Shown: piece after piece, positions 53,493-64,000 of the stretch
How the letters are laid out: the number at the start of each line of letters is the position of its first letter
How positions within the stretch are numbered: the stretch's first letter is position 1
DNA from: Ianthella basta
Lineage: Eukaryota; Porifera; Demospongiae; Verongiida; Ianthellidae
Reading direction: 5' to 3'
Length of the DNA stretch: 64,000 bases
Assembly (NCBI GenBank): GCA_964019415.1
Contig: OZ025889.1
Span: 5,492,011 to 5,556,010, forward strand
Notes under the pieces: generated by a model
What the model was told of the DNA's origin: nothing
What the model saw: only the letters and a program-made list of their open reading frames with translations
Databases searched by the model: none
Translations under genes and position numbers: made by a program

Positions 53493-55266
53493 TCAAGTCA
53501 GCCTGAGAGTCTTCTTCACTAAGTGATCGGCAATTTCATTGAATCTCTTGCGGTCACTCCGCCACAATTTCTACAATAAAAATCACAAAATTGAGTAATT
53601 TTAAAAACTGTTCTCAATAATTAATACGTCACACAGATACCCAGTATAAGGTGACACACTGACAATGCGTGCGTATATACACCAGTGACCAAAGTGTGCA
53701 CGACTTTTGTGGAAGCAGTAAAGTGGAGACACACATGCACACACTGCTATTCTCTGAACAACAACAAGTGCAATTAGCTCAAACCAATCACTCACTGCAC
53801 TGTTGGATCACACAATGGACCACTCCCTTTGAAATGACTAAATTTTAAACTCTAAACAGCATAACAACTAGATAGACACACTAAGAATGGGCTCACAGCT
53901 GCATCCACATTGGCAGGGCTCTCATCATTTGGCTCTGAAGGACGTGACAGAACAAGTGAAGTAAGGCAGCTGGCAACCTCAAATGGGTTCTATCACATGC
54001 AACTGTATATACAAACACACGAGGAATTAGTGAAACATGCAAATGGCCTCTGAGAGTGAAGGTTTTTGAGAGGTGCAATCACATTACTGCTATATATTAC
54101 AATTGGTAGAATCCTGTCCGTTTGTACAGAAATTTCAAATTTACAAAAATCATCCATTCTGAAAGTGGTGGGATCACTAGGGGAGGGGCAGTTGTACTAC
54201 ACATTCATGTTCACAGGTGTGTGTACAGCCACATAAGCAAGAAGGTGTTTTCTCACCTGCCAACATGCTCACAACGGACAGCAACACCTTTTCCACTGAT
54301 TGCACTGGACTCCACCTCTCAATGGGGAGCTCGTAGCCCATAGGGTCATCCCCTGGAGTGTGCAGTATGCTAATGCACACCCGCCCATCTGGGTACACTG
54401 CAAGGAATAACGGCACCAATAAAACTAGACACCTACAACAATTTCCAAGTACAGCTTCAAGGAATTACCAAAAAATCAGAATTCCCAACTGGTACAGTGG
54501 AACCTGTCCATATGTATATAAGATGGTCACTATGTAAGGCAGCCACCTCTCTAACACAGCCAGCCTCCCTGGCCCCAAATAGCACTAAAGCATTGCAGTC
54601 TACCTCTGTAATGCAGCCACCTCTCTATAAAGGTCAGTTACAACTGGACACAGGTGGCTGTCTTAGACAGGATCCACAGTACAAGTCCACAGTACTCAAT
54701 TTAGAGGTAGCAGTATGCAGTGTGGGACTTGAGAGTTTTGCTCACCATTTGGGTGCAGTATGTCAGATACAAACCTCATCTTTGGAGGGCTCATTGGATA
54801 GTCGGTTGGGAAAACCAGCTCAGTAATGAACACGCCATCCTCGAATGGAGTACCCTCAGGGCCTCTGTGGAGGAAGAGTGGTATGGGGGGGGAGTAAAGG
54901 GTAGAGCAGCTTTCTGAGGACCATCACAGACACATCACAAGCACATTGAACGAGCTAGTTTCTGTGTTGTGAAGCCAACCTACAAAATATAGCACTCCCA
55001 TTCGAAGAAGTTCTCTTCCTTCTTTGGCCCTAAATGGAGAGGAGGCGAGAGTCACGTGATACTGAGTTATAAGGCGTACTCTAATGGCTCTACAAACTGT
55101 GACAAAGTGGACCTTACCAGCAATAATTCCCTCTGGAGGATTGTTGGTCAGTTCTGAGTGAGTAATAAAAGGGTGCTAGACATTGATACGTTCAGAGAAA
55201 TCACACTGACCAACCTCACTCACGCTTATACTCGGCCACAAGTCTCTTCACCGCTGAGCCGGCCAT
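53493..55266 (-). CDS. UBE2G2: Ubiquitin-conjugating enzyme E2 G2
   Basis: Minus-strand exons 55266-55224, 55153-55118, 55029-54984, 54864-54746, 54397-54257, 53934-53897 and 53570-53493 give 166 residues; the human enzyme has 165. Start [14 protein letters not shown]; then [16 protein letters not shown], the UBC core [13 protein letters not shown], and the catalytic cysteine in [10 protein letters not shown]. The acidic insertion typical of the G-type E2s ([11 protein letters not shown]) follows, then [20 protein letters not shown] and ANVDAA. UBE2G2 builds K48 chains in ER-associated degradation with membrane RING ligases such as gp78. A family 1 MITE lies in an intron (54493-54682). Confidence 0.97.
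54493..54682. mobile_element. MITE family 1, full inverted copy
   Basis: Starts TACAGTGGAACCTGTCCATA and ends CTTAGACAGGATCCACAGTA, with internal GCAGCCACCTCTCTAACACA; about 190 bp, in an intron of UBE2G2. Confidence 0.85.
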
Positions 55267-55367
55267 TTTGGGTAAGAGGGTATACCCCTACTTGGGCTAC
55301 TGTCGGTCACGTGACACTACGCGCGTAACTTCCCGCCACCAAAGAAGTCCAGAATAAGCTAGGAGAA
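55267..55367. promoter_or_regulatory. Bidirectional promoter UBE2G2/NSMCE4 with a perfect CLEAR-type E-box
   Basis: 101 bp between divergent start codons contain the ten-base palindrome GTCACGTGAC (55306-55315), the consensus I know for TFEB/MITF CLEAR sites, plus GCGCG sequence. Use as a promoter is inferred. Confidence 0.6.
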
Positions 55368-57450
55368 ATGGCAGAGGGTCCGGGCCCCAGTGGCACACAA
55401 AGACGTGTACCCCAAGAGCCTATGGAAGTACCATCGGATGACCCTGAGTTCAGAAGGAATATGCGTCAGCAATTACGTGATCTTAGCCAATTGGTTCAAG
55501 GTGTGTGTTCAATGATATCTAAAGTACTAAATATGTGATAATGTCCTGGATATATAATGTGATGCTTTTGATGCATTGAATATCTCACCATCAGAAAATC
55601 GCGCTGCCCTCGTGTGTCCTGGAAATGAGGGACTGTCAGGCAAGATGGATTTTGTGAACACTCAACTGCACCAAAGTATGTGCATGGGATGGTGTGTGTG
55701 TGTGCGCGCATGCGCACGCGTGTGTGCGTGCGTGTGTGTGTGCGCATGCGTGTGCGTGCGTGTGTGTGCGCGCACGTGTGTGTGTGTGTGTGTGCATGAG
55801 TATTTAGTGACAACACAACATTGTGTTAAACTTCATAAACGTTAATTCGTCTCTCAAATTCATCCCCTCCTTTGTCTTCACCATTGTCCTCTTCCTCTCT
55901 CCCTTACCGTCCCTTGTATTAATTTCCCTTTGTTCATCCTCCCGTCTTCCTCCCACCTTCCATCCTGTGTCCTCCCTTTCTGTTCTCTTTCCTTCCCTCT
56001 CCATCCATTTTCCTCAGTCAGACACCCAAGGGAGTTTGCCCTTGACGCCACTTTGGTGCGTGAAATGGCTGAACTTGGCACAGAGCAAGCAGGCAACATC
56101 AGAATTGATGCGTTTGACAAGGAAAAGTACCTCGGAAGATTGGTACGATGAACTTCTTTGCAGCAGTACACTTGTGCTTGGGTGACACAAGGGAGTAGAA
56201 GAAACACTTGAGACTGTGTTTATAAAGATCCTTTCTCTGTCATCAGTGTGCACTGTTGTGTTGTAGTGTTATGTAGTTTGTACTGTGTTTGTTTGCTTGT
56301 TTGTCTTTGTATGTTTGTTTGTTTGTATTTGTGTTTGTTTGTTTTTGTTTATCTTTCAGTTTACCGAGATGGGCGGACACAGGCATGGTTCATCTGCAGG
56401 TGAATTGGACTGGGGGAGCTTGGGAAAGAGGGTGCTGTCGGCCTACAGAAGGACACCAGATGTGGAGTTCTTGTAAGCACCCGAGACAGCAAGACGGCAA
56501 TGTGGTGGGATGACTCGCTTTCACCTTACCTCACCTCTCATCATTCTGCCTCCTCTCTTGCCTCCCAGGAATGGGGCCCTTGCAATTGCTCCTCAGAGGA
56601 AGATGCAGCGCAAGGCGAGAGAGGCCCGTCCTGCCGCTAGTGAAACAGTTCGGCCCAATGAGGTCCAGGAAGTGGGGGATGGGGAGGAGGTCACAACGCG
56701 AGACGTACAACATCTTCTCAAACACCTCAAGGCTGCTATTAAAAACTCACCAGAGAAGAGGGTCAAGTACTTTAAGTTTCTAGTCCATCCAGAGTCCTTT
56801 GCTCAAACTGTGGAGAACATCTTCCACTTTTCATTTCTGATCAAGGTGTGTGTGTGTCTGTGTGTGTGTGTGTGCGCGCATGCATCTCCCTAAAGTAGCC
56901 ATCTGACTGTTCAGCCACTTGATATGGTGGTGGTGTATCCAGGTTACATCACATATGCACTGTCGACCCAATCCCCTCACCTTGTCTCCCTTCTCTCTCC
57001 CTTTCCACCCCCTTCCCCCTCCCCCTGACCTTAGGATGGTCGTGCATGTGTCCAGGAGCACAGGGGCCAACCTTACATCTGTTTCCCCGAGAGAGTTGAC
57101 GACAACAACATTTCCATCAAGACCACTCGCAAGCAGGGAGTGCTGTCACTGGACTATAGGCTGTGGGAGGTGGGTGTGTCCAGGTACCACACCCCTTATG
57201 TGCATCTCTGGCTGACACGCCCATGAGGGGCGTGTCCAGGTGCCACACCCCTGAGGAAACATGATCACTGAGCATTCCTAGCTACAGTCCACATCAACTT
57301 TCTCTTGTAAATACTTTATATTTGTAACTGCAACTTTTGTGATATTGTGACATCATTGGTAATGCTTTCATCTCATCATAGGCAGTCAAAGCTCACTACA
57401 GTATCACTGAGCCGGCATTCCCACCGCGTATTCCAATTGGTCAGATCTGA
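55368..57450 (+). CDS. NSMCE4: NSMCE4, kleisin subunit of the SMC5/6 complex
   Basis: Exons 55368-55500, 55595-55675, 56018-56142, 56360-56472, 56569-56845, 57035-57169 and 57382-57450 give 310 residues with consistent phases. Family wording: RHPREFALDATLVREMAELG, then DWGSLGKRVLSAYRRTPDVE, PQRKMQRKARE, and the C-terminal NSE4 domain KYFKFLVHPESFAQTVENIF followed by HFSFLIKDGRACV. It ends GVLSLDYRLWEA...ITEPAFPPR. It bridges the SMC5 and SMC6 heads in a complex for DNA repair and silencing of extrachromosomal DNA. The donors at 55501 and 56846 run directly into GTGTGT sequence. Confidence 0.93.
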
Positions 57451-58443
57451 GCTGTACGCACTGGGCTATTTAATTTTTATCACTCAGTACTTGTGTTTGT
57501 TGACTTTCAAGTACACAACAATTCAGTTGTATGTTAGATGTTGTTGTTTGTTGTTCAGTTGTATGTTAGATGTTGTTTGTTGTTCAGTTTTATGTTAGAT
57601 GATGTTATTTGTTGGAAGTTGTATGTTAGATGATTTTGTGTTTGTTGAAAGTTACTATATTGTTTACCACTTGATCTACATTACATGCATTTGCAATAAT
57701 TTGCATTTTTTTTGTATTGCAATGAATTCCTCTATTTTCATGTCATGGCACTCTGTATGGTGAAAGGTTCCATCTAAAATCTGTAGTAGTAGTAAAAAGT
57801 AGAAATGTAGACATTTCTACTTTTTGGGGTGGGGCAAAGCTGTAGTGCCCACTACAGTAATCTGCCTTCTTGGGGGGGGCTGGAATCATGGCTACTTCCC
57901 AGTAAAAGTTCTAGATTTTAGGCCCTCTGAGATCCATTCTTATGGAATCTGAGAGGTGAGAGCACTTTTCTGTCCTTGTACTGCAATTGGCAACGTTTTA
58001 GGGCTGGAAATTGGAGTGAGTTGGAGAGGGGGAGCCCCCCCATCCAGTTGAACGAATCACAAGAACTCGATACGGTCCATCGTCCATTGCAAATGAATTA
58101 GCTGCCGAATGCCATTGCAGCTAATGCGTCTTGTCTGATGAAGTTTAACTGCCTCCTGGCTCAAATGTGTCCTATTAATTTTATATCGATTGCCTCACAT
58201 AGTAATGAGCATCTACAGCATAATAAAACAATATTGTACTGCAGTGTGTCATTGTAGCCACAGTCCTTTACATACAAAATGGTGCTGAGGGACAGAAATC
58301 ATAGCTTAAGTGAATGCATAACAGTTGCCAACCATATCCAAACAGCAATGATCTGTATGATGCGTGTAGTGCTTAATGTAATGTTACAGCACTCTAACTG
58401 TGCAATAATCCCTATACAACACAGTCCCCACTTATGTCAGCAA
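57451..58443. other. Spacer with a short hairpin and tandem repeat
   Basis: Contains NSMCE4 3' UTR, tandem TGTATGTTAGATG-like units (about 57520-57640), a perfect hairpin with 15-bp arms (57794-57825, AAAAAGTAGAAATGT), and a TGATGAAG...AAATGTG motif near 58137. No exon recognised. Confidence 0.55.
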
Positions 58444-58974
58444 CTAGAAGTGGTCCTCTGTCGCTGGGACTAGCAGCTGCTCGTCCTCATAGCTGTCACT
58501 GCCAGTGCCAGCAGGTGACAAATGTGGCGGTGTTGTAATTGGTGACAGAGGTGACAGACTTAGTGACCTGGTTGCCATTTGTGACAGCCGTGACAAATAC
58601 GTAGGTGTTGATGCCAAGAGTGACAGAGGTGAAAGACGAGGTGACTGTTCTGGCGGTGAAGATGGCAGAGCCATAGGAGACACGACTTCCACCAGAGCAA
58701 GACTCCTTGGCGGGGAATGCCTCCAGTCATTCTGTGGAACCTTGGTATCAGTGCCGCCGGGCGTCCCCACTTCTACCCTAACAAGATCCTTTTCATCACA
58801 CTGCTCAGATCCAACTTCCTTTGATGAAGCAGTGGTACTTGACACAGCCATGGAAGCAGAAGGGACCTGCTTGGACCTGTGGTAGAAGCACACCAGTGCA
58901 CCAATGAACGAAAGCAAGGCTGTGCCAGCAATGAAGGCAGTAATGGTAGCAAATTCTTCAACTTTGGAGTCCAT
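58444..58974 (-). CDS. Unrecognised single-pass membrane protein with S/P-rich tail
   Basis: 176 residues from the ATG at 58974; the frame is open upstream to an ATG at 59100 with 42 more residues. The chosen start gives a short acidic N-terminus (MDSKVEEFAT), one transmembrane helix (TAFIAGTALLSFIGALVCFY), a basic stop-transfer HRSK, and a long serine- and proline-rich cytosolic tail with SP/LSPL repeats that ends acidic (SDSYEDEQLLVPATEDHF). YEDEQLL contains a possible dileucine signal. No known domain is recognised. No introns are visible. It could be a lineage-specific receptor or adaptor, but no function can be assigned. Twenty-five bases around its start recur at 61405-61429. Confidence 0.6.
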   Translation of the reverse strand: MDSKVEEFATITAFIAGTALLSFIGALVCFYHRSKQVPSASMAVSSTTASSKEVGSEQCDEKDLVRVEVGTPGGTDTKVPQNDWRHSPPRSLALVEVVSPMALPSSPPEQSPRLSPLSLLASTPTYLSRLSQMATRSLSLSPLSPITTPPHLSPAGTGSDSYEDEQLLVPATEDHF

Positions 58975-60143
58975 TAGTGACAAGAAGTTCAACAAACGGC
59001 TGGGTAACAGTGTCAAATAGATACAATATCCCAACTGAAGCAAATTGGTGGACTCAGCTCTCCTTATAACGCTGCTATAGTTACTGTTCAAACACACCAC
59101 AAGATGGGATACACGTGTGTTAAATCATCGACCTTTGTGTGGTTATTGATGAGGGAATGTGAAATTGATGAGGCAATTGGCACAGATCCTGTGTGTATAC
59201 ACAGTTGAATGGTCATTGGCCAATACAATTTCACATCCAATTTCAAATGGGGCATTGTGTGTGTGTTTCTAGATACCTCTCCCATTCTGTGAACAGGGGT
59301 GCATTCCCATATATGGAGATGCTAGGTGTCACATTTAAGGATATGATGCAGCACTGTTATATACATATAGCTGGAAACGAGAGTTGATCCCAAGTAGCCC
59401 TTGTGACATGTTGCACCATGCTCACGTAAATATCCAAACTGCGTCATAGGTACCCGGTCCAATTGTCTCACCATAGCTTAAGCGTAACATGGTATAAGTT
59501 ATATATCCAGCCACAGTGTACGTATCAATATGCCAGCTCAGCCATTTCATTCGCCAAAATTAAATTAAACTATTAAACTTGCACGCGGGTATTAGGCAAT
59601 TTTAATGGTTAAAATAATCCAAGATTTGGTAGCACTAATGTTAATGATTTCAAGTTGTGTGTGTGAGATAGTTATTTTACATGTACATAATTTTTGTGCA
59701 TGCATACTTTTTCAATGCTTGCATTGGTCTCTAAATTCACTAAAATAATGAACTGTTAAATTTAATACCTTTAGGTATTATAATCAACCTTAACTCATAT
59801 ATACGTAAAGTTTCAAGTTTTCAGGTTTTGTGACTTGCAAGTTACGAAGAAACAATTACAGCAAGCAATTCACGCAAAACAGCTAGCATACAGTACAAAT
59901 ACAACAGGACACAGGCACAGTGAAACAATATAAATGGACAGTACACTCACTGTGGACATAGCAATATGATACTACATTGAAGACAGCATAAGCAGTCATC
60001 ACATGGGGACACACACAGCACTTCAACGTCAACAAGTGATATTCAGCTGAACATAGTGCAATGATTAAAAAGTCTTGCTAATTGGAGACGCATGCAGCCA
60101 AGAAGTCTAATAGTTGAGTAAACATGGCTAGACGTCTAGATGT
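58975..60143. other. AT-rich spacer, nothing recognised
   Basis: No exon, repeat family or element recognised between the membrane protein gene and the UBXN7 3' end, apart from the alternative upstream start at 59100. Confidence 0.5.
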
Positions 60144-61811
60144 CTAGCCCTCTTGTACAAACAAGGTGTGTTTGGGGTACAGTCCAGCTTCTCTGAACGA
60201 GGTGTCTGGACCAAGATTGGAGATGCACCTCCTGGGAAAGTGAGACATGACCTCATATTCACCATTCATGCAGTCAAAGTCGATCGCAGCCAACCATTGG
60301 AAGAGCTCCTAAAGAAGAGAGAAACGACACGAACAAGATGATGCAGACGGTGCTCTGAAGCACACCGAGAGTGTGCTCTCTCCTTCACTGTGCTGCTAGC
60401 ATCCCTAATGCTGAAGTGCTATCTTAGGTAGACAAAGCAGATTTAACACATCATTTTACACAAACCTTGATTGGGTGATCTGCTGGGAATGATTTCTCCA
60501 TCCTACTCCCGTCTGGTAACCGTAGCAACAGTTGTGATAGGACAACCCCCTCTATTACTCCATCCTCTTGTCCGATCCCGCCTTCTCCCTTCCCTGCAGC
60601 GACCCTGCTATCAGTCGTCACCATTTCTCCAATCTCATCCTCGTCCAGTTTTATCACCTTTGCCCTCCCAGTCTCCTTGTCAGAGTGAGGCTGACTTCTC
60701 CCTGCCCTGGATTTCCCCTTTGCTGGGTTGGCTGAGCCACTCTTGTCGATCTGCCTATTTGCCAGTCGTTTCTCCTCAACCTTTAGAGTTTGTAGCTCAT
60801 TCCGCAGCGCTCTCACACCATCCAAACCACTGTCTTGTCTTGCCAGCACTTCGCCCTCACACACTGCATTGCGTACGGAGGCGTGTGGAAATGGCGTGAC
60901 AACAGCTTCAGCATTGTCACAGCGGTGCTCGTCAGTGTACTGTTGAGAGGATGCTTGCTGACTCTCCGCAGTGTCACTCTCATCCATGGGTTGACCGTCA
61001 TTGTCGTCACTACCAATGTCGTCATCGCTGTCAGAGAAAATTATAATCGGGTCTTTGGGACATGCTGCGCTTGTATCTTGGATTGAAGCCGCAATGGCAG
61101 CTGCTAATTGTGACTCCTCTGAGTCGTTAATCACACACATGCTGTCCTTCCTGCGTTTGGGGGCAGGAGATTGGCAGTCTGGTTCCAGGAAGTGGTTACT
61201 GAGAAAGTCGCTCACTTGGAGAGGGGAGAAGAAGGAGAAGAGAAGAGGAGGAATGAGATGGGGGAGAGGGAAGGAGAACAGAATGGGCAGGAGGAAGGAG
61301 AGAGAAGAGAGAGGAGATGGCAAGAGAAAGGAAGAATGGTTTGAGATAGTGAGGGGATAGGGAGAGAAAGGAGGAATGGGTTGAGATAGTGAGGGAATGG
61401 GGAAAGTCCATTAGTGACAAGAAGTTCAAGAAGCTCACCTAGCTGTTATCCCCAAGGAAGAGGAGGAGGAGGAGGAGGAACTACTGAGCAAAGCACATTG
61501 CCAACAAACTGTACCAATCCCTGTGCATAGGATCTAATAGTCCACTTGTCTCCATCCCCTCCACTCCCCTCCCCTCCCCCTCCCCCTCCCCCTCCCCCTC
61601 CCCCACCACTCCCCCTCCCCCTCCCCCTCTCTCTCCACTCCCCTTCCCCTTCACTCCCCAACACACCTGCAGTCATAAAGCCCTGCATAGTAACATTGTT
61701 CCAATGTGCCATGTTCTCTCCGGTCCGGGGGTCAATTATGGCCACATAGGGGAAGCTGTGAACATTGTAGAACTGGATGAACTGAAGGGCGTCATCCATG
61801 ATGCGATTCTC
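60144..61811 (-). CDS. UBXN7: UBXN7, p97/VCP adaptor, 3' part
   Basis: Minus-strand exons 61811-61667, 61214-60466 and 60308-60144; the 5' exons (UBA domain and start of UAS) are not in the window. The first visible exon is the UAS thioredoxin-like domain (FIQFYNVHSFPYVAIIDPRT). The next begins SDFLSNHFLEPDC, has an acidic ubiquitin-interacting motif (DSEESQLAAAIAASIQD), a long disordered charged stretch and the start of the UBX domain (LLLRLPDGSRMEKSFPADHP). The last completes UBX (FPRRCISNLGPDTSFREAGL) and ends in FVQEG. UBXN7 links p97 to cullin-RING ligases and ubiquitinated clients. Upstream of the first visible exon the gene runs into a 20-bp satellite at least 2.1 kb long, probably in an intron. 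Confidence 0.88.
61555..61640. repeat. CCCCTCC tract in a UBXN7 intron
   Basis: About 85 bp of tandem CCCCTCC on +, near the donor of the UAS exon on the minus strand. Confidence 0.9.
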
Positions 61812-61865
61812 CTGCAGTTGACAGGAAGAGGAACATGAGCAAGGTCTGGTAGGCTGCTTCAAAGA

Positions 61866-64000
61866 TCTGGAAAAGACTATTAATATCTTCTAAGATTTGG
61901 CAAGATCTACCAAGATTTGGCAAGATCTAGTAAGATTTGGCAAGATCTACCAAGTATTGGCAAGATCTACTAAGATTTGGCAAGATCTATCAAGATTTGG
62001 CAAGATCTACCAAGATTTGGAAAGATCCACTAAGATTTGGCAAGATCTATCAAGATTTGGCAAGATCTACCAAGATTTGGCAAGATCTACTAAGATTTGG
62101 CAAGATCTACTAAGATTTGGCAAGATCTACTAAGATTTGGCAAGATCTACTAAGATTTGGCAAGATCTATCAAGATTTGGCAAGATCTACTAAGATTTGG
62201 CAAGATCTACTAAGATTTGGCAAGATCTACTAAGATTTGGCAAGATCTACCAAGATTTGGCAAGATCCACTAAGATTTGGCAAGATCTACCAAGATTTGG
62301 CAAGATCTACTAAGATTTGGCAAGATCTACTAAGATTTGGCAAGATCTACCAAGATTTGGCAAAATCCACTAAGATTTGGCAAGATCTACCAAGATTTGG
62401 CAAAATCCACTAAGATTTGGCAAGATCTACTAAGATTTGGCAAGATCTACCAAGATTTGGCAAAATCCACTAAGATTTGGCAAGATCTACCAAGATTTGG
62501 CAAGATCTACTAAGATTTGGCAAGATCTACTAAGATTTGGCAAGATCTATCAAGATTTGGCAAGATCTACCAAGATTTGGCAAGATCTACTAAGTTTTGG
62601 CAAGATCTACCAAGATTTGGCAAGATCCACTAAGATTTGGCAAGATCTACCAAGATTTGGCAAGATCTACTAAGATTTGGCAAGATCTACTAAGATTTGG
62701 CAAGATCTACCAAGATTTGGCAAGATCCACTAAGATTTGGCAAGATCTACTAAGATTTGGCAAGATCTACTAAGATTTGGCAAGATCTACTAAGATTTGG
62801 CAAGATCTACTAAGATTTGGCAAGATCTACCAAGATTTGGCAAGATCCACTAAGATTTGGCAAGATCTACTAAGATTTGGCAAGATCTACTAAGATTTGG
62901 CAAGATCTACTAAGATTTGGCAAGATCTACTAAGATTTGGCAAGATCTACTAAGATTTGGCAAGATCTACCAAGATTTGGCAAGATCCACTAAGATTTGG
63001 CAAGATCTACCAAGATTTGGCAAGATCTACTAAGATTTGGCAAGATCTACTAAGATTTGGCAAGATCTACTAAGATTTGGCAAGATCTACCAAGATTTGG
63101 CAAGATCCACTAAGATTTGGCAAGATCTACCAAGATTTGGCAAGATCTACTAAGATTTGGCAAGATCTACTAAGATTTGGCAAGATCTACCAAGATTTGG
63201 CAAGATCCACTAAGATTTGGCAAGATCTACTAAGATTTGGCAAGATCTACTAAGATTTGGCAAGATCTACTAAGATTTGGCAAGATCTACTAAGATTTGG
63301 CAAGATCTACTAAGATTTGGCAAGATCTATCAAGATTTGGCCCGATCTACCAAGTATTGGCAAGATCTACCAAGATTTGGCAAGATCTACTAAGATTTGG
63401 CAAGATCTACCAAGATTTGGCAAGATCTATCAAGATTTGTCAAGATCTATCAAGATTTGGCAAGATCTACTACGATTTGGCAAGATCTATCAAGATTTGG
63501 CAAGATCTATCAAGATTTGGCAAGATCTACCAAGATTTGGCAAGATCTATCAAGATTTGGCAAGATCTACCAAGATTTGGCAAGATCTACTAAGATTTGG
63601 CAAGATCTACTACGATTTGGCAAGATCTATCAAGATATGGCAAGATCTACTAAGATTTGGTAGGATCTACTAAGATTTGGCAAGATCTACTAATATTGGG
63701 CAAGATCTACCAAGATTTAGCAAGATCTATCAAGATTTGGCAAGATCCACCAAGTATTGGCAAGATCTACTAAGATTTGGCAAGATCTACCAAGATTTGG
63801 CAAGATCTACCAAGATCTGTCAAGATCTATCAAGATTTGTCAAGATCTATCAAGATTTGGCAAGATCTACTACGATTTGGCAAGATCTACCAAGATTTGG
63901 TAAGATGCACTAAGATTTGGCAAGATCTACCAAGATTTGGCAAGATCTACCAAGATTTGGCAAGATCTACTAAGATTTGGCAAGATCTACCAAGATTTAA
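61866..64000. repeat. 20-bp satellite array running off the window
   Basis: More than 100 tandem copies of the unit CAAGATCTACTAAGATTTGG. C/T variation at the CTAC[TC]AAG position and occasional CTAT or CCAC variants form a higher-order pattern. Sixty bases code the same 20-residue peptide in every forward frame, so the long open frames (WQDLLRFGKIYQDLARST) are repeat artefacts. Confidence 0.97.

Noticed and set aside
61897-63913. Repetitive protein with 20-residue repeats
   Set aside because: All three forward frames are open with the same peptide because the unit is 20 bp; no start context, splice sites or codon bias.

Overview
The window is animal nuclear DNA: intron-rich genes with short GT-AG introns, conserved metazoan proteins, abundant CA/GT microsatellites, MITEs and satellites. 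A marine invertebrate, possibly a sponge, is my best guess; nothing here proves the phylum. Gene models were built by eye from open frames, splice sites and intron phases, and from remembered family sequences; no search was run.

The left half (about 0-35 kb) is a head-to-tail array of seven PA-TM-RING ubiquitin ligase genes (A-G, all on +), relatives of RNF13/RNF167. Genes C-G have six exons: signal peptide, lumenal PA domain, stalk, transmembrane segment, and a RING-H2 split over the last two exons. Genes A and B carry two extra hydrophobic exons and probably cross the membrane three times. Nearly all end in an acidic dileucine motif (E-x-T-P-L-L type) like that of the endolysosomal ligase RNF13. 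The array is broken up by a THAP-bearing DNA element (8.9-10.1 kb), an apparently intact THAP/DDE transposon of ISL2EU type inside intron 1 of gene D (19.7-22.0 kb), many MITEs, a hairpin satellite (3.8-4.9 kb) and a tRNA-derived SINE (3.1-3.7 kb). A minus-strand OTU-protease gene lies at 5.9-7.3 kb.

The right half (35-62 kb) is a compact block of conserved single-copy genes: EFCAB11 (-), EIF4A (+), CAB39/MO25 (+), RAB6 (-), a C5orf34 homologue (+), UBE2G2 (-), NSMCE4 (+), an unrecognised single-pass membrane protein (-) and the 3' half of UBXN7 (-). Three pairs are divergent over 80-300 bp and probably share promoters. The window ends in more than 2 kb of a 20-bp satellite, apparently inside a UBXN7 intron.

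Functionally the window is rich in ubiquitin genes: seven membrane E3s, an ERAD-type E2 (UBE2G2), a p97/UBX adaptor (UBXN7), an OTU protease and a SMC5/6 kleisin. RAB6 and the E3 array both point to endomembrane traffic. The most distinctive points are the E3 array with diversified PA domains, the three-pass variants, shared E-box/ATGGC start regions, exon-scale sequence sharing between D and E, and introns built from GT repeats at donors and CT repeats at acceptors.
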